A stretch of 64,000 nt of DNA, from contig CANMMP010000001.1 in the NCBI GenBank assembly GCA_947499125.1, positions 1,240,001-1,304,000 on the forward strand, written 5' to 3'. Each line of letters opens with the position of its first letter. Position 1 is the first letter of the stretch. Both the position numbers and the translations under genes were made by a program. Positions 56,967-64,000 of the stretch are shown in pieces. Under the pieces are notes generated by a model. It had not been told where the DNA came from. It did no database searches and saw only the letters and a program-made list of their open reading frames with translations. The DNA is from an uncultured Pontibacter sp. GTDB taxonomy: Bacteria > Bacteroidota > Bacteroidia > Cytophagales > Hymenobacteraceae.

Positions 56967-57124
56967 AAAAAAAGTTGGTGTTTGTAAGGGCCGCGCAGCA
57001 ACTATAAAAGTGCCTGCAGCCTTGCCCCTTTAAAGAGGCCTTCGAATTTGGCAAAAAAAAGCCATCTCCCCAAATTTTACCGCAAAAGCCATATATTTAG
57101 GCTTGTTAAAATCTGTTTGTAACT

Positions 57125-58021
57125 ATGATACCTGCACTTAATCCCGGAGACCGCATCGCCATCATCTCCACTGCCCGAAAAATAACTTCTGCTGAGCTCG
57201 AACCGGCCATAAGAACTTTTGAAAGCTGGGGACTAAACGTGGTGCTGGGCCAAACTATAGATGCGAGTTATAACCAATTTGCCGGCGATGACGCTTTGCG
57301 GTTACAGGACTTCCAGCAGATGCTTAACGATGAAAGTATAAAAGCTATAGTTTGCGCACGCGGCGGCTACGGCACCACCCGTATCATCGACCAGGTAGAT
57401 TTCGCGAAGTTCCGGAAGCAGCCGAAATGGGTAGTTGGTTTTAGTGATGTAACCACCATCCACAGCCACATCCATAACCTCGGCTTCGAAACCATACATG
57501 CCATTATGCCTGTGCTTTTTGGCCGCGAAGGAACTATAGAAAGTGTAGAAACACTGCGTAAAGTACTTTTTGGCGAAGAGTTATACTATACTGCCGCACC
57601 GCATGCCTTTAACCGAACCGGCACCGCACAAGGCCAGTTGGTTGGCGGAAACCTTTCGATGCTGCACACGCTCACCGGCACCGGGTCCGACATTAAAACC
57701 GAAGGTAAGATACTTTTCCTCGAAGACCTGGACGAATACCTGTACCACGTTGACCGCATGATGGTGCACCTCGACCGCAGTGGCAAGCTCAGCAACCTGG
57801 CCGGCCTTATAGTTGGCGATATGAGCGACATGAACGACAATGCCATCCCTTTCGGCAAAACTGCTTATGAAATAATACTGGAGCACACGGGTAAGTATAA
57901 CTACCCAGTTTGCTATGGTTTCCCGGTTGGGCATGAGCCACTTAATTTAGCATTAGTTTGTGGCCGTGAAGCTGTACTGGAGGTAAATGAGTTGGGCGCG
58001 AAGCTGGAATATGTGTTATAG
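57125..58021 (+). CDS. LD-carboxypeptidase (peptidase family S66)
   Basis: 298 residues. The S66 features are visible: ALNPGDRIAIISTA at the start, ARGGYGTTRIIDQVDF, the nucleophile elbow GFSDVTTIHSH (catalytic Ser), GGNLSMLHTLTGT, the Glu in LFLEDLDEYLYHVDRMM and the catalytic His in GHEPLNLALVCG. It removes D-Ala from tetrapeptides in peptidoglycan recycling, in the cytoplasm, or degrades microcin-like compounds (MccF relatives). No signal peptide was seen. It is divergent from the AbgT gene. Confidence 0.93.
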   Translation: MIPALNPGDRIAIISTARKITSAELEPAIRTFESWGLNVVLGQTIDASYNQFAGDDALRLQDFQQMLNDESIKAIVCARGGYGTTRIIDQVDFAKFRKQPKWVVGFSDVTTIHSHIHNLGFETIHAIMPVLFGREGTIESVETLRKVLFGEELYYTAAPHAFNRTGTAQGQLVGGNLSMLHTLTGTGSDIKTEGKILFLEDLDEYLYHVDRMMVHLDRSGKLSNLAGLIVGDMSDMNDNAIPFGKTAYEIILEHTGKYNYPVCYGFPVGHEPLNLALVCGREAVLEVNELGAKLEYVL

Positions 58022-58117
58022 TTTAAAACAATTATATTAGCCATTAATTATATAGCGTATCTGTTATTGTACACTAGTTAGCAGTCAGGATAAAATCAAC
58101 CGGTTAAAAATAGGACT

Positions 58118-58657
58118 ATGGATATAGAAAAATTAAAATTCCCGATTGGTAAGTTTGACAGACCAACATTAATCACCAGAAGCATTCTAGATAAATGGAT
58201 TACTGACATTGTTACATTTCCTGGAAGACTTTCTACTGAAGTTATTAACTTGACAGATGCCCAACTTGACACGCAATACAGACCCGAAGGCTGGACAATC
58301 AGACAAGTAATTCATCATTGTGCGGACAGTCACATGAATAGCTTGACACGTTTAAAACTAGCCTTAACAGAAGACCAGCCAACTATAAAACCATATTATG
58401 AGGAGCGGTGGGCTGAATTACCAGATACCAGAAACATGCCTATACAACCATCATTAAAAATGTTAGAAGGCATTCATGAAAGGTGGACAGTTTTACTTAA
58501 CAACCTAACAGAAGACCAAATGGGGAGAATATTTGTTCACCCCGAACATGGAAAAACCTTTCGGGTTGATGAGAATATTGGTCTGTATGCCTGGCATTGT
58601 AACCATCATTTAGCACACATAACAGAAACAAAAAAAAGGCATAACTGGACTAAGTAA
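58118..58657 (+). CDS. YfiT/DinB-family bacillithiol transferase-like metalloprotein
   Basis: 179 residues, DinB-like four-helix fold. Zinc-ligand histidines fit the family: QVIHHCADSHMN, and AWHCNHHLAHITE near the end. PEGWTIRQVIHHCADSH is the family signature. YfiT (BstA-like) proteins are putative metal-dependent thiol transferases. Base composition is more AT-rich than the neighbours, with only one AACTATA word (58381), which would fit lateral transfer. It is followed by a broken gene fragment. Confidence 0.87.
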   Translation: MDIEKLKFPIGKFDRPTLITRSILDKWITDIVTFPGRLSTEVINLTDAQLDTQYRPEGWTIRQVIHHCADSHMNSLTRLKLALTEDQPTIKPYYEERWAELPDTRNMPIQPSLKMLEGIHERWTVLLNNLTEDQMGRIFVHPEHGKTFRVDENIGLYAWHCNHHLAHITETKKRHNWTK

Positions 58658-58817
58658 GAAATCATACGGAGAAAATAGCTGAGCAAAAAGAAGGAACGTG
58701 TGTTGTTAAGTATGTTTACAGAGCCAAAGCTTCAAAAAAGGAGTTAATACTTTCGAAGCAAAAGTAATACTGCATGGGGAGGTGCACCCTGTTAAGTTCA
58801 ACTACTATGTAAAGTAG
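58654..58817 (+). pseudogene. Frameshifted C-terminal gene fragment, unknown family
   Basis: One frame reads EQKEGTCVVKYVYRAKASKK up to the run of A residues near 58733-58738. A shift there continues as GVNTFEAKVILHGEVHPVKF and NYYVK to a TAG at 58815-58817. No start codon lies in the frame. The joined product looks like the last about 50 residues of a larger protein. It may also be an unrelated chance read; the two-frame continuity is the only support. Confidence 0.4.
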
Positions 58818-58910
58818 AAGAAGTATAAAATAACATAGTGCTAACCACACCCATAAGCCAGCTACGCCACAGCAAAGCCCCGTACGTTATACTACATAAG
58901 AATTTATAAA

Positions 58911-59465
58911 ATGAAGTTAAAGTATGTATGCATCTTGTTGTTATTGCTTCTCACTTCCTGTTCTATACTTGGCAGCGGTTCAAGGGCAAAACATACTTCT
59001 AAAACTGTAAAGCTCAAAAGTATAGATGATGACGGCACCAAAGTAGGTTATGAAACTGATTCAGCAGTTGTGTATTTCAGCCTGGCAGAAATGAAAGAGC
59101 GGGCTGACAAGCTCCTGAATAGCAAAAATCTCGACCCCAGATGGGATTACAGAATCATAGCTCAACTAAAAAAAGATAAAGAAGCATTAGATGGCATAGA
59201 TCATGACGTTGTCGTGAAGCACTGGCAAAACCAGAAAAGCGATAGAGACTCAGTTGAATACGATATAGCTGGGTTTACAGACCAGTACATCTTCCAGGAG
59301 TTTATACTTGATGGCAAAGCAAAAGTGTGGAATAAGAACTTAAAAAGATTTGAAGATAAGGTGGTCTATAACTTTGTACGGCATAGTTTAGGGACAGAGT
59401 CGGCTTACTATACTTTCAAAGATGGGACTGAATTTCACAGGCAAATAATTAAATTAGGAGAATAA
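58911..59465 (+). CDS. Predicted lipoprotein, unknown function
   Basis: 184 residues, with a short leucine-rich signal (CILLLLLLTSC; lipobox Cys17) and then a Ser/Gly linker. The mature part is charged, with VGYETDSAVVYFSLAEMKERA and VEYDIAGFTDQYIFQEF. I do not recognise the family. It is AT-rich compared with the genes beyond 59.5 kb and shares that character with the YfiT gene and the broken fragment before it. Confidence 0.65.
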   Translation: MKLKYVCILLLLLLTSCSILGSGSRAKHTSKTVKLKSIDDDGTKVGYETDSAVVYFSLAEMKERADKLLNSKNLDPRWDYRIIAQLKKDKEALDGIDHDVVVKHWQNQKSDRDSVEYDIAGFTDQYIFQEFILDGKAKVWNKNLKRFEDKVVYNFVRHSLGTESAYYTFKDGTEFHRQIIKLGE

Positions 59466-59562
59466 GAACTAAGCAGTACAACACGGTGCAGCTGTAACCC
59501 TCGCTCCGGTCAGGGCGATACCGGCATTAACTCATTACCAAAACAACCAACCACAACCCGAC

Positions 59563-60123
59563 ATGAACATACTTATACCTGGTTTACGAAACTCCGACGA
59601 AGATCATTGGCAGAGTATCTGGGAGCGGGAATATCCCGGCAAATTCTTCAGGGTGGTGCAGGCCGACTGGGAAAACCCCGACTGCGATACCTGGACCGCA
59701 AGAATTGAAGAAACGCTGAAGCACTTCGATCATGAAGAGCTCGTTCTGATTGGCCATAGCGTGGGGTGCGTAACTATAATTAAATGGGCTGAGAAGTATG
59801 GCCGTACTATAAAAGGCGCCTTATTTGTAGCACCCAGCGATGTAGATAAACCAAACTACCCAAAGTACATCACCGGGTTCAGCCCTATGCCTGAAACTGA
59901 ATTGCCATTCCCGAGTATAGTAGTGGCAAGCACGAACGACCATGTAGTAGAACTGGAACGCGCGCGCCTTTTTGCCAACAACTGGGGAAGTGAGTTTGTA
60001 GAACTCGAAAATGCAGGCCATATCGAAAGCAAGTCTGGTTTTGGCAAATGGGACCTCGGCCTTGAGCTGATCGAACGTATAAAACTGAAAAGTGCCGCCA
60101 AGGCAGAAGCTCATAAAAAATAA
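59563..60123 (+). CDS. RBBP9/YdeN-family serine hydrolase
   Basis: 186 residues, a small alpha/beta hydrolase: IPGLRNSDEDHWQSIWE at the start, nucleophile elbow LIGHSVGC (catalytic Ser), catalytic Asp in VASTNDHVV and His in NAGHIESKSGFG. This is the RBBP9/YdeN (DUF1234-like) family of cytoplasmic serine hydrolases with unclear physiological substrates. It is followed after 22 bases by a GNAT acetyltransferase gene on the same strand, so the two probably form an operon. Confidence 0.9.
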   Translation: MNILIPGLRNSDEDHWQSIWEREYPGKFFRVVQADWENPDCDTWTARIEETLKHFDHEELVLIGHSVGCVTIIKWAEKYGRTIKGALFVAPSDVDKPNYPKYITGFSPMPETELPFPSIVVASTNDHVVELERARLFANNWGSEFVELENAGHIESKSGFGKWDLGLELIERIKLKSAAKAEAHKK

Positions 60124-60145
60124 TCCGGTAAACTAAGCTATCGTT

Positions 60146-60667
60146 ATGCCCAATTACCCATTACTCGAAACGGAACGACTTATACTTAAACCTACAACCG
60201 AGGACGATGCCGCATTTATACTTGCGCTGCTTAACACCCCAAAATGGCTAAGGTATATAGGCGACCGTAACGTAAAAACGGTGAAAGAGGCAAAGACTTA
60301 TATTAAGACCCGGATAACGCCACAATACAAGCAGCTGGGTTTTGGCAACTTCACCATCTTCCGAAAATCAGACAATACAAAGCTCGGAACCTGCGGCCTT
60401 TACGATCGTGAAGGATTGAATGGTTTCGATATCGGGTTCGCTTTTTTGCCCGAGTATGAAGGTAAAGGTTATGCCCTGGAGGCAGCCACAGCAGTAAAAC
60501 AAGCTGCCCACCAGAAGTTTGGCCTTACACGCATCTGCGCCATTACTACCAAAGACAACCTGTCTTCGCAAAAGCTGCTCGAAAAACTGGGTCTGCGCGC
60601 TACCAAAACCATAAACTTACCCAACGACCCCGAAGAACTGCTGCTGTTCGAGGTGGAGTTATCATAA
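60146..60667 (+). CDS. GNAT-family N-acetyltransferase (RimJ/RimL-like)
   Basis: 173 residues. It starts with LETERLILKPTTEDDAAFIL, and the acetyl-CoA loop appears as FDIGFAFLPEYEGKGYALEA. GLTRICAITTKDNLSSQKLLEKLGL is the typical C-terminal part of RimJ/RimL-like GNATs. It probably acetylates a protein N-terminus or a small amine; the substrate is not shown. It is second in a likely two-gene operon after the RBBP9-like hydrolase. Confidence 0.92.
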   Translation: MPNYPLLETERLILKPTTEDDAAFILALLNTPKWLRYIGDRNVKTVKEAKTYIKTRITPQYKQLGFGNFTIFRKSDNTKLGTCGLYDREGLNGFDIGFAFLPEYEGKGYALEAATAVKQAAHQKFGLTRICAITTKDNLSSQKLLEKLGLRATKTINLPNDPEELLLFEVELS

Positions 60668-61273
60668 CCTGACACACCGTATGCAATCATCTGGAAAAAA
60701 TAGTTTATACAAAGAACAGCTGTACAAAAGTATATAACCTATAACACGCCTGCTCCTAGTCTGAGATAGCGTTCAGCTAAAAAGAGACTAACTATAACTT
60801 TGAGGTAAAGTACAGGCAAGTTAAAACCTGGATGTTATAGTTGAAAACATTGTTAAATCATAATTTATTCATATAAAATAACGCTATATTTATTCCCCAC
60901 CTTTAAATAGCTGTTGAAATAAAAGGTAACGCCACCTGCCATTTTTACAAACAAATATTGATTTAACACAAAATACGCACGTATATGTCTGTACGTAATG
61001 ATTAAAGAAAATTCCTTTTAAATCGTTATTAAAAACAGCATTATATAAAGCATCCTTTATCCGGGAAAGGCATGCCTGTGCTGGTAAACTCCTCTACATC
61101 CGGAACAGCCTCCAAGCTAAAGTAAGAATTTAAACAGCTGTTATTTTGCTTAAATGGCAATGGCTTAGTCCCATAGCCCATGGCTTTTTTATGCCTGTTA
61201 TTCACATAATCACCCTGATATACAGGCTAGTTATCAATTTTAAAATCATGTTAAACAATAAACACACACTATT
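60668..61273. other. 606-base AT-rich intergenic region, no gene seen
   Basis: No ORF with family support was found. A short hairpin-prone stretch with TGGCTTAG / CATAGCCCA lies near 61160-61185 and a run of T follows at 61184-61189, so a small transcript ending there is possible but unsupported. TATAGTT and AACTATA words are scattered (about 60788, 60837). Confidence 0.5.
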
Positions 61274-61678
61274 ATGAAAGCAAGAATTTTAAGTTTCGCT
61301 ATTGCATTACTTGTAATGTTCAGCATCGGATTAGCATATTCAAGTCACGAACAATGGAACACGGGCCCATGTCTGGACGGTAATGTTTTTAAAGGAAAAA
61401 TTACTGGCATTGGTAACGGGGATTTCACACTAAGAATAGTAGGCTTTGTTGATTGTCGAAATCCCGGATCTCAAGACCCTCCAGCTTGGCAGGAACGTAC
61501 ACTTGACATTCCTTTTGGTGTTAAGAAAAACGGCACGTACACTTTTAATACTACACTTCAATTCTGCAAAAAGAGATGGACAACTACTATACAAAGCATC
61601 ACTTCAATAGAGGTACTGGACGCAAATGGTGTCCCAATACCAAGCTTATCTACTTCTTCAGTTCCCTCTTGTAATTAA
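61274..61678 (+). CDS. Small secreted protein with four cysteines, unknown function
   Basis: 134 residues with a signal peptide (SFAIALLVMFSIGLAYS, cleavage near residue 22-24). The mature region carries four Cys residues (GPCLDG, VDCRNP, FCKKRW, PSCN), consistent with two disulfides, and a beta-rich character (GDFTLRIVGF, YTFNTTLQF). I do not recognise the family. A 606-base empty stretch precedes it and a perfect 16-bp hairpin follows, so it is a lone transcript. Confidence 0.65.
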   Translation: MKARILSFAIALLVMFSIGLAYSSHEQWNTGPCLDGNVFKGKITGIGNGDFTLRIVGFVDCRNPGSQDPPAWQERTLDIPFGVKKNGTYTFNTTLQFCKKRWTTTIQSITSIEVLDANGVPIPSLSTSSVPSCN

Positions 61679-61696
61679 TTTATTATAACAGTAGAA

Positions 61697-61739
61697 CACA
61701 ACCCGTACTCTGACACTTAAGTCCAGAGTACGGGTTGTG
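61697..61739 (+). terminator. Perfect 16-bp hairpin after the 61.3 kb gene
   Basis: CACAACCCGTACTCTG (61697-61712) pairs perfectly with its complement (61724-61739). No T tract follows, so it may act as a transcript-stabilising stem or a terminator. Confidence 0.6.
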
Positions 61740-61857
61740 ATTCATTACTAAGGCAGTGATAGCGTTACCCGAGGATAATGACATATAAAATTCAGAACAC
61801 ATCACCTTTTATTAACCCAAGGGCAAGAGAGAAAATGATAAAAAAGAATTATTCACT

Positions 61858-64000
61858 ATGCGAACGATGCTATTGCTTTTTTCTACTGTTATTGCCTACT
61901 CATCTTTGGCACAGACACCTGCAAAGACAGGTACAGTTACCTTACTGATTCAAGGTATAGTATTAGATTCTACTACCCAATTGCCTCTGAGCTATGTTAC
62001 AGTAGTGGTGCAGGAGGCAGAGAAGAATGAAACTGTTAGAACTACCCTTTCACAACAAGACGGATCGTTTGTGATACCGGGAGTAAACTACAGAGAAAAG
62101 CTTCAACTTACTCTCTCCTACGTTGGCTATAAAACGAAGAGTATTCCCTTCCCAACCTTGTCTTCCTCTTCCATAAGCTTTGGCACCATAACTCTTACAC
62201 CAAACGCCACTCATCTTGAAGAAGTAGAGGTAATAACACTCAGACCGCTTATAGAGCAACAATTTGACAGGACCATTTACAACGTGGAAGCCGATCCCGA
62301 AGCAAACAGCCTGAACACGCTGGATATGCTGCGCAAAGTACCGCTGCTAACAGTAGATGTAAATGATAACCTGCAACTAAACGGAGTTAACAGTTACCAG
62401 ATACTGGTAAATGGTAAGCGTTCTGCGCTTTTTGCCGGAAACCCAAGTGCAATACTTAAAACCTTGCCAGCAAGTGCTATTAAAAAAGTGGAGATTATCA
62501 CCAACCCATCTGCCAGGTATGAAGCTTCTGGTGTTGGGGGTGTCATCAATATCATCACTAACAAAAAAAGCATTAGCGGTTATAATGGCTCTATTAACCT
62601 GGGAGCAGAAAACCCTGATGCTTACACCGCAGGCTCATTCTTAACAACCTCTGCCGGCAAATTCTCTGCTTCTGGCCGCTATAACTACAGGTACTCTGAA
62701 AGCCCTACTAATAAAAGTGTTCTTTTTCGGGAGGATCTGGTTAACAGGAACAGGCTGGAGCAAACAGGTAAGAGAAGCAGCAAAGACAGGTCCCAGAATA
62801 TAAATGGAGAGGTAAGCTATCAGCTAAGTTCTCAGGACATGGTTACTGCCAGTTACAGTCAACATAACAGTAAGTATACAAACAACTATAACCAGCTAGT
62901 GAAGCAACAAAACGCTTATGGTGAATTGTATGGATCTTACCTGAACCTGAACAATGATAAAGATGAAACAGTTGGTCACGATTTATCACTGGACTACGAG
63001 CACAGCTTTAAGAAGAACGATCAGCAGCTACTTTCTTTTTCGTTTAACACCACTAACAGCAATAGTAGCGGCTACAGCGACATTATACTGCAGCCTGTGC
63101 TAAACTATAAAGGCAGAGAGAGCACAACCAATAATAAAGACAAAACCAAGGAGCATACAATACAGGCAGACTATGTACAGCCCATTGGCAAGCAGGAATT
63201 GGAAATAGGGTTTAAGTCTATACTCGAAAAAAGCACCAGCAACTACTACTTTAAAACCCGCGACGACGAGACCGGTGTATTTATACCAGACCCTGAAATG
63301 AGTAACAGCTATAGTTACAACCAAAACATTCACGCAGCTTATGTTTCACTAAACTTAACTATGGGCAAATGGGGACTCAGGACAGGAGCCCGACTGGAGC
63401 ACACAAACCTGGATGCAGCATTCAGGTCATCTGGCACCAATGTTACTACAGAATATCTTAACCTTTTTCCTAACATTACACTAACGCGCTTGCTTACAGA
63501 AACCAGCAGAATCAACCTCTCTTACAGCCAGCGTATAGACAGGCCCGGTTTATACTCCCTTGATCCTTATGCAGACCAAACCGACCCTCTCAACATTAGC
63601 TTTGGTAATCCTGATCTGGAGCCGGCTACCAGTCATGCATTGCAGCTCGAGTACAGCACCTTTATTAACACTACCTCCATCAATGTCAATGCCTCCCATA
63701 GTTTTACCAGTAACGCTATTGAGTTATTTACCACGCTTGGCACTGACTCGGTGGCACGCACCACATTTGGCAACATTGGGCAGAGTAGGAACTATAACTT
63801 TACACTTTCCGGTAATACTACGCTGTTTAAAAAGTTAACCTTAAACCTGAATGCAGCCACTAACTATGTATCCTATACCAGCATGCTGGAAGGGTTACCA
63901 CAGACAAACGAGGGGTTTACTTATTATGTAAGAGGATCAGCAAATCTGCGGTTTGCCAAAACCTGGAGATTAAGTGGTAACATGAGTTATAACTCCCCTA
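61858..64000 (+). CDS. TonB-dependent-receptor-like outer membrane protein, 3' end outside window
   Basis: The frame is open from the ATG at 61858 to the window end (714 codons). A signal peptide (LLLFSTVIAYSSLAQ) is followed by a CarboxypepD_reg-like domain (IQGIVLDSTTQLPLSYVTVVV; SYVGYKTKSIPF), then a plug-like domain with DMLRKVPLLTVD, VNGKRSALFAGNPSAILKTL and NPSARYEASGVGGVINIITN. The rest is beta strands of an outer-membrane barrel (for example INGEVSYQLSSQDMVTASYS and RIDRPGLYSLDPY). This fits OMP_b-brl_3/TonB-dependent receptor-like proteins. No TonB box is claimed and the substrate is unknown. Confidence 0.9.
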   Translation, partial: MRTMLLLFSTVIAYSSLAQTPAKTGTVTLLIQGIVLDSTTQLPLSYVTVVVQEAEKNETVRTTLSQQDGSFVIPGVNYREKLQLTLSYVGYKTKSIPFPTLSSSSISFGTITLTPNATHLEEVEVITLRPLIEQQFDRTIYNVEADPEANSLNTLDMLRKVPLLTVDVNDNLQLNGVNSYQILVNGKRSALFAGNPSAILKTLPASAIKKVEIITNPSARYEASGVGGVINIITNKKSISGYNGSINLGAENPDAYTAGSFLTTSAGKFSASGRYNYRYSESPTNKSVLFREDLVNRNRLEQTGKRSSKDRSQNINGEVSYQLSSQDMVTASYSQHNSKYTNNYNQLVKQQNAYGELYGSYLNLNNDKDETVGHDLSLDYEHSFKKNDQQLLSFSFNTTNSNSSGYSDIILQPVLNYKGRESTTNNKDKTKEHTIQADYVQPIGKQELEIGFKSILEKSTSNYYFKTRDDETGVFIPDPEMSNSYSYNQNIHAAYVSLNLTMGKWGLRTGARLEHTNLDAAFRSSGTNVTTEYLNLFPNITLTRLLTETSRINLSYSQRIDRPGLYSLDPYADQTDPLNISFGNPDLEPATSHALQLEYSTFINTTSINVNASHSFTSNAIELFTTLGTDSVARTTFGNIGQSRNYNFTLSGNTTLFKKLTLNLNAATNYVSYTSMLEGLPQTNEGFTYYVRGSANLRFAKTWRLSGNMSYNSP

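Overview
The window reads as a chromosomal segment of a Bacteroidota bacterium, most likely a pigmented soil or marine Cytophagales/Hymenobacteraceae relative such as Pontibacter. This is inferred from the gene families (short NuoG, DUF4142, DUF5329 and DUF6141 proteins, an OMP_b-brl-type TonB-dependent receptor, gamma-class carbonic anhydrase), the near absence of Shine-Dalgarno sequences with A-rich start contexts, and TAnnTTTG-like promoter boxes. No 16S gene or other definitive marker is present, so the genus is a guess.

Layout: 1-5 kb holds the 3' part of an MscS channel gene and dnaE (DNA polymerase III alpha). At 4.9-5.6 kb lies a REP-associated tyrosine transposase (RAYT) preceded by four hairpins of one family. 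5.9-16.3 kb carries trxA, small exported or membrane proteins, an Ntn-hydrolase asparaginase, an OmpA-like lipoprotein, cystathionine gamma-synthase, a TVP38/TMEM64 protein, tRNA-Arg(ACG) and two orphan secreted proteins. Respiratory complex I is encoded in two blocks on the minus strand: nuoA-nuoJ (40.8 to 32.6 kb) and nuoK-nuoN (21.7 to 16.5 kb). About 10.9 kb of unrelated genes lie between nuoJ and nuoK, including a type II NADH dehydrogenase, an M1 peptidase, a YjjG-type HAD phosphatase, an ArsR regulator, HupE/UreJ, DUF1275 and DUF4142 proteins. 41-50 kb carries pruA, aspS, tadA, sodA and dsbD. 51-61 kb carries a CorC/CNNM-type CBS protein, gamma carbonic anhydrase, a radical SAM/SPASM protein, RidA, an AbgT transporter, an LD-carboxypeptidase, a YfiT/DinB protein, an RBBP9-like hydrolase and a GNAT acetyltransferase. 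The window ends inside a TonB-dependent-receptor-like gene.

The most unusual material is not protein coding. (1) Two 59-nt composite elements at 27353-27411 and 55172-55230 have the same architecture in opposite orientation: one 20-nt palindrome, CTAC, an 11-nt spacer, GTAG, and a different 20-nt palindrome. This is what a BIME made of two head-to-head REP sequences looks like. (2) The RAYT gene is preceded by a different hairpin family flanked by TGCT/AGCA. (3) The 7-mers TATAGTT/AACTATA and TATACTT/AAGTATA recur through coding and non-coding DNA far above chance, enter terminator stems and start-codon contexts, and appear as full 10-nt palindromes. They look like a HIP1-like highly iterated word. 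(4) Several long intergenic gaps are mosaics of short, mostly palindromic modules shared between distant sites in the window.

No CRISPR array, complete prophage, insertion sequence with terminal repeats, or recognisable defence system was seen.
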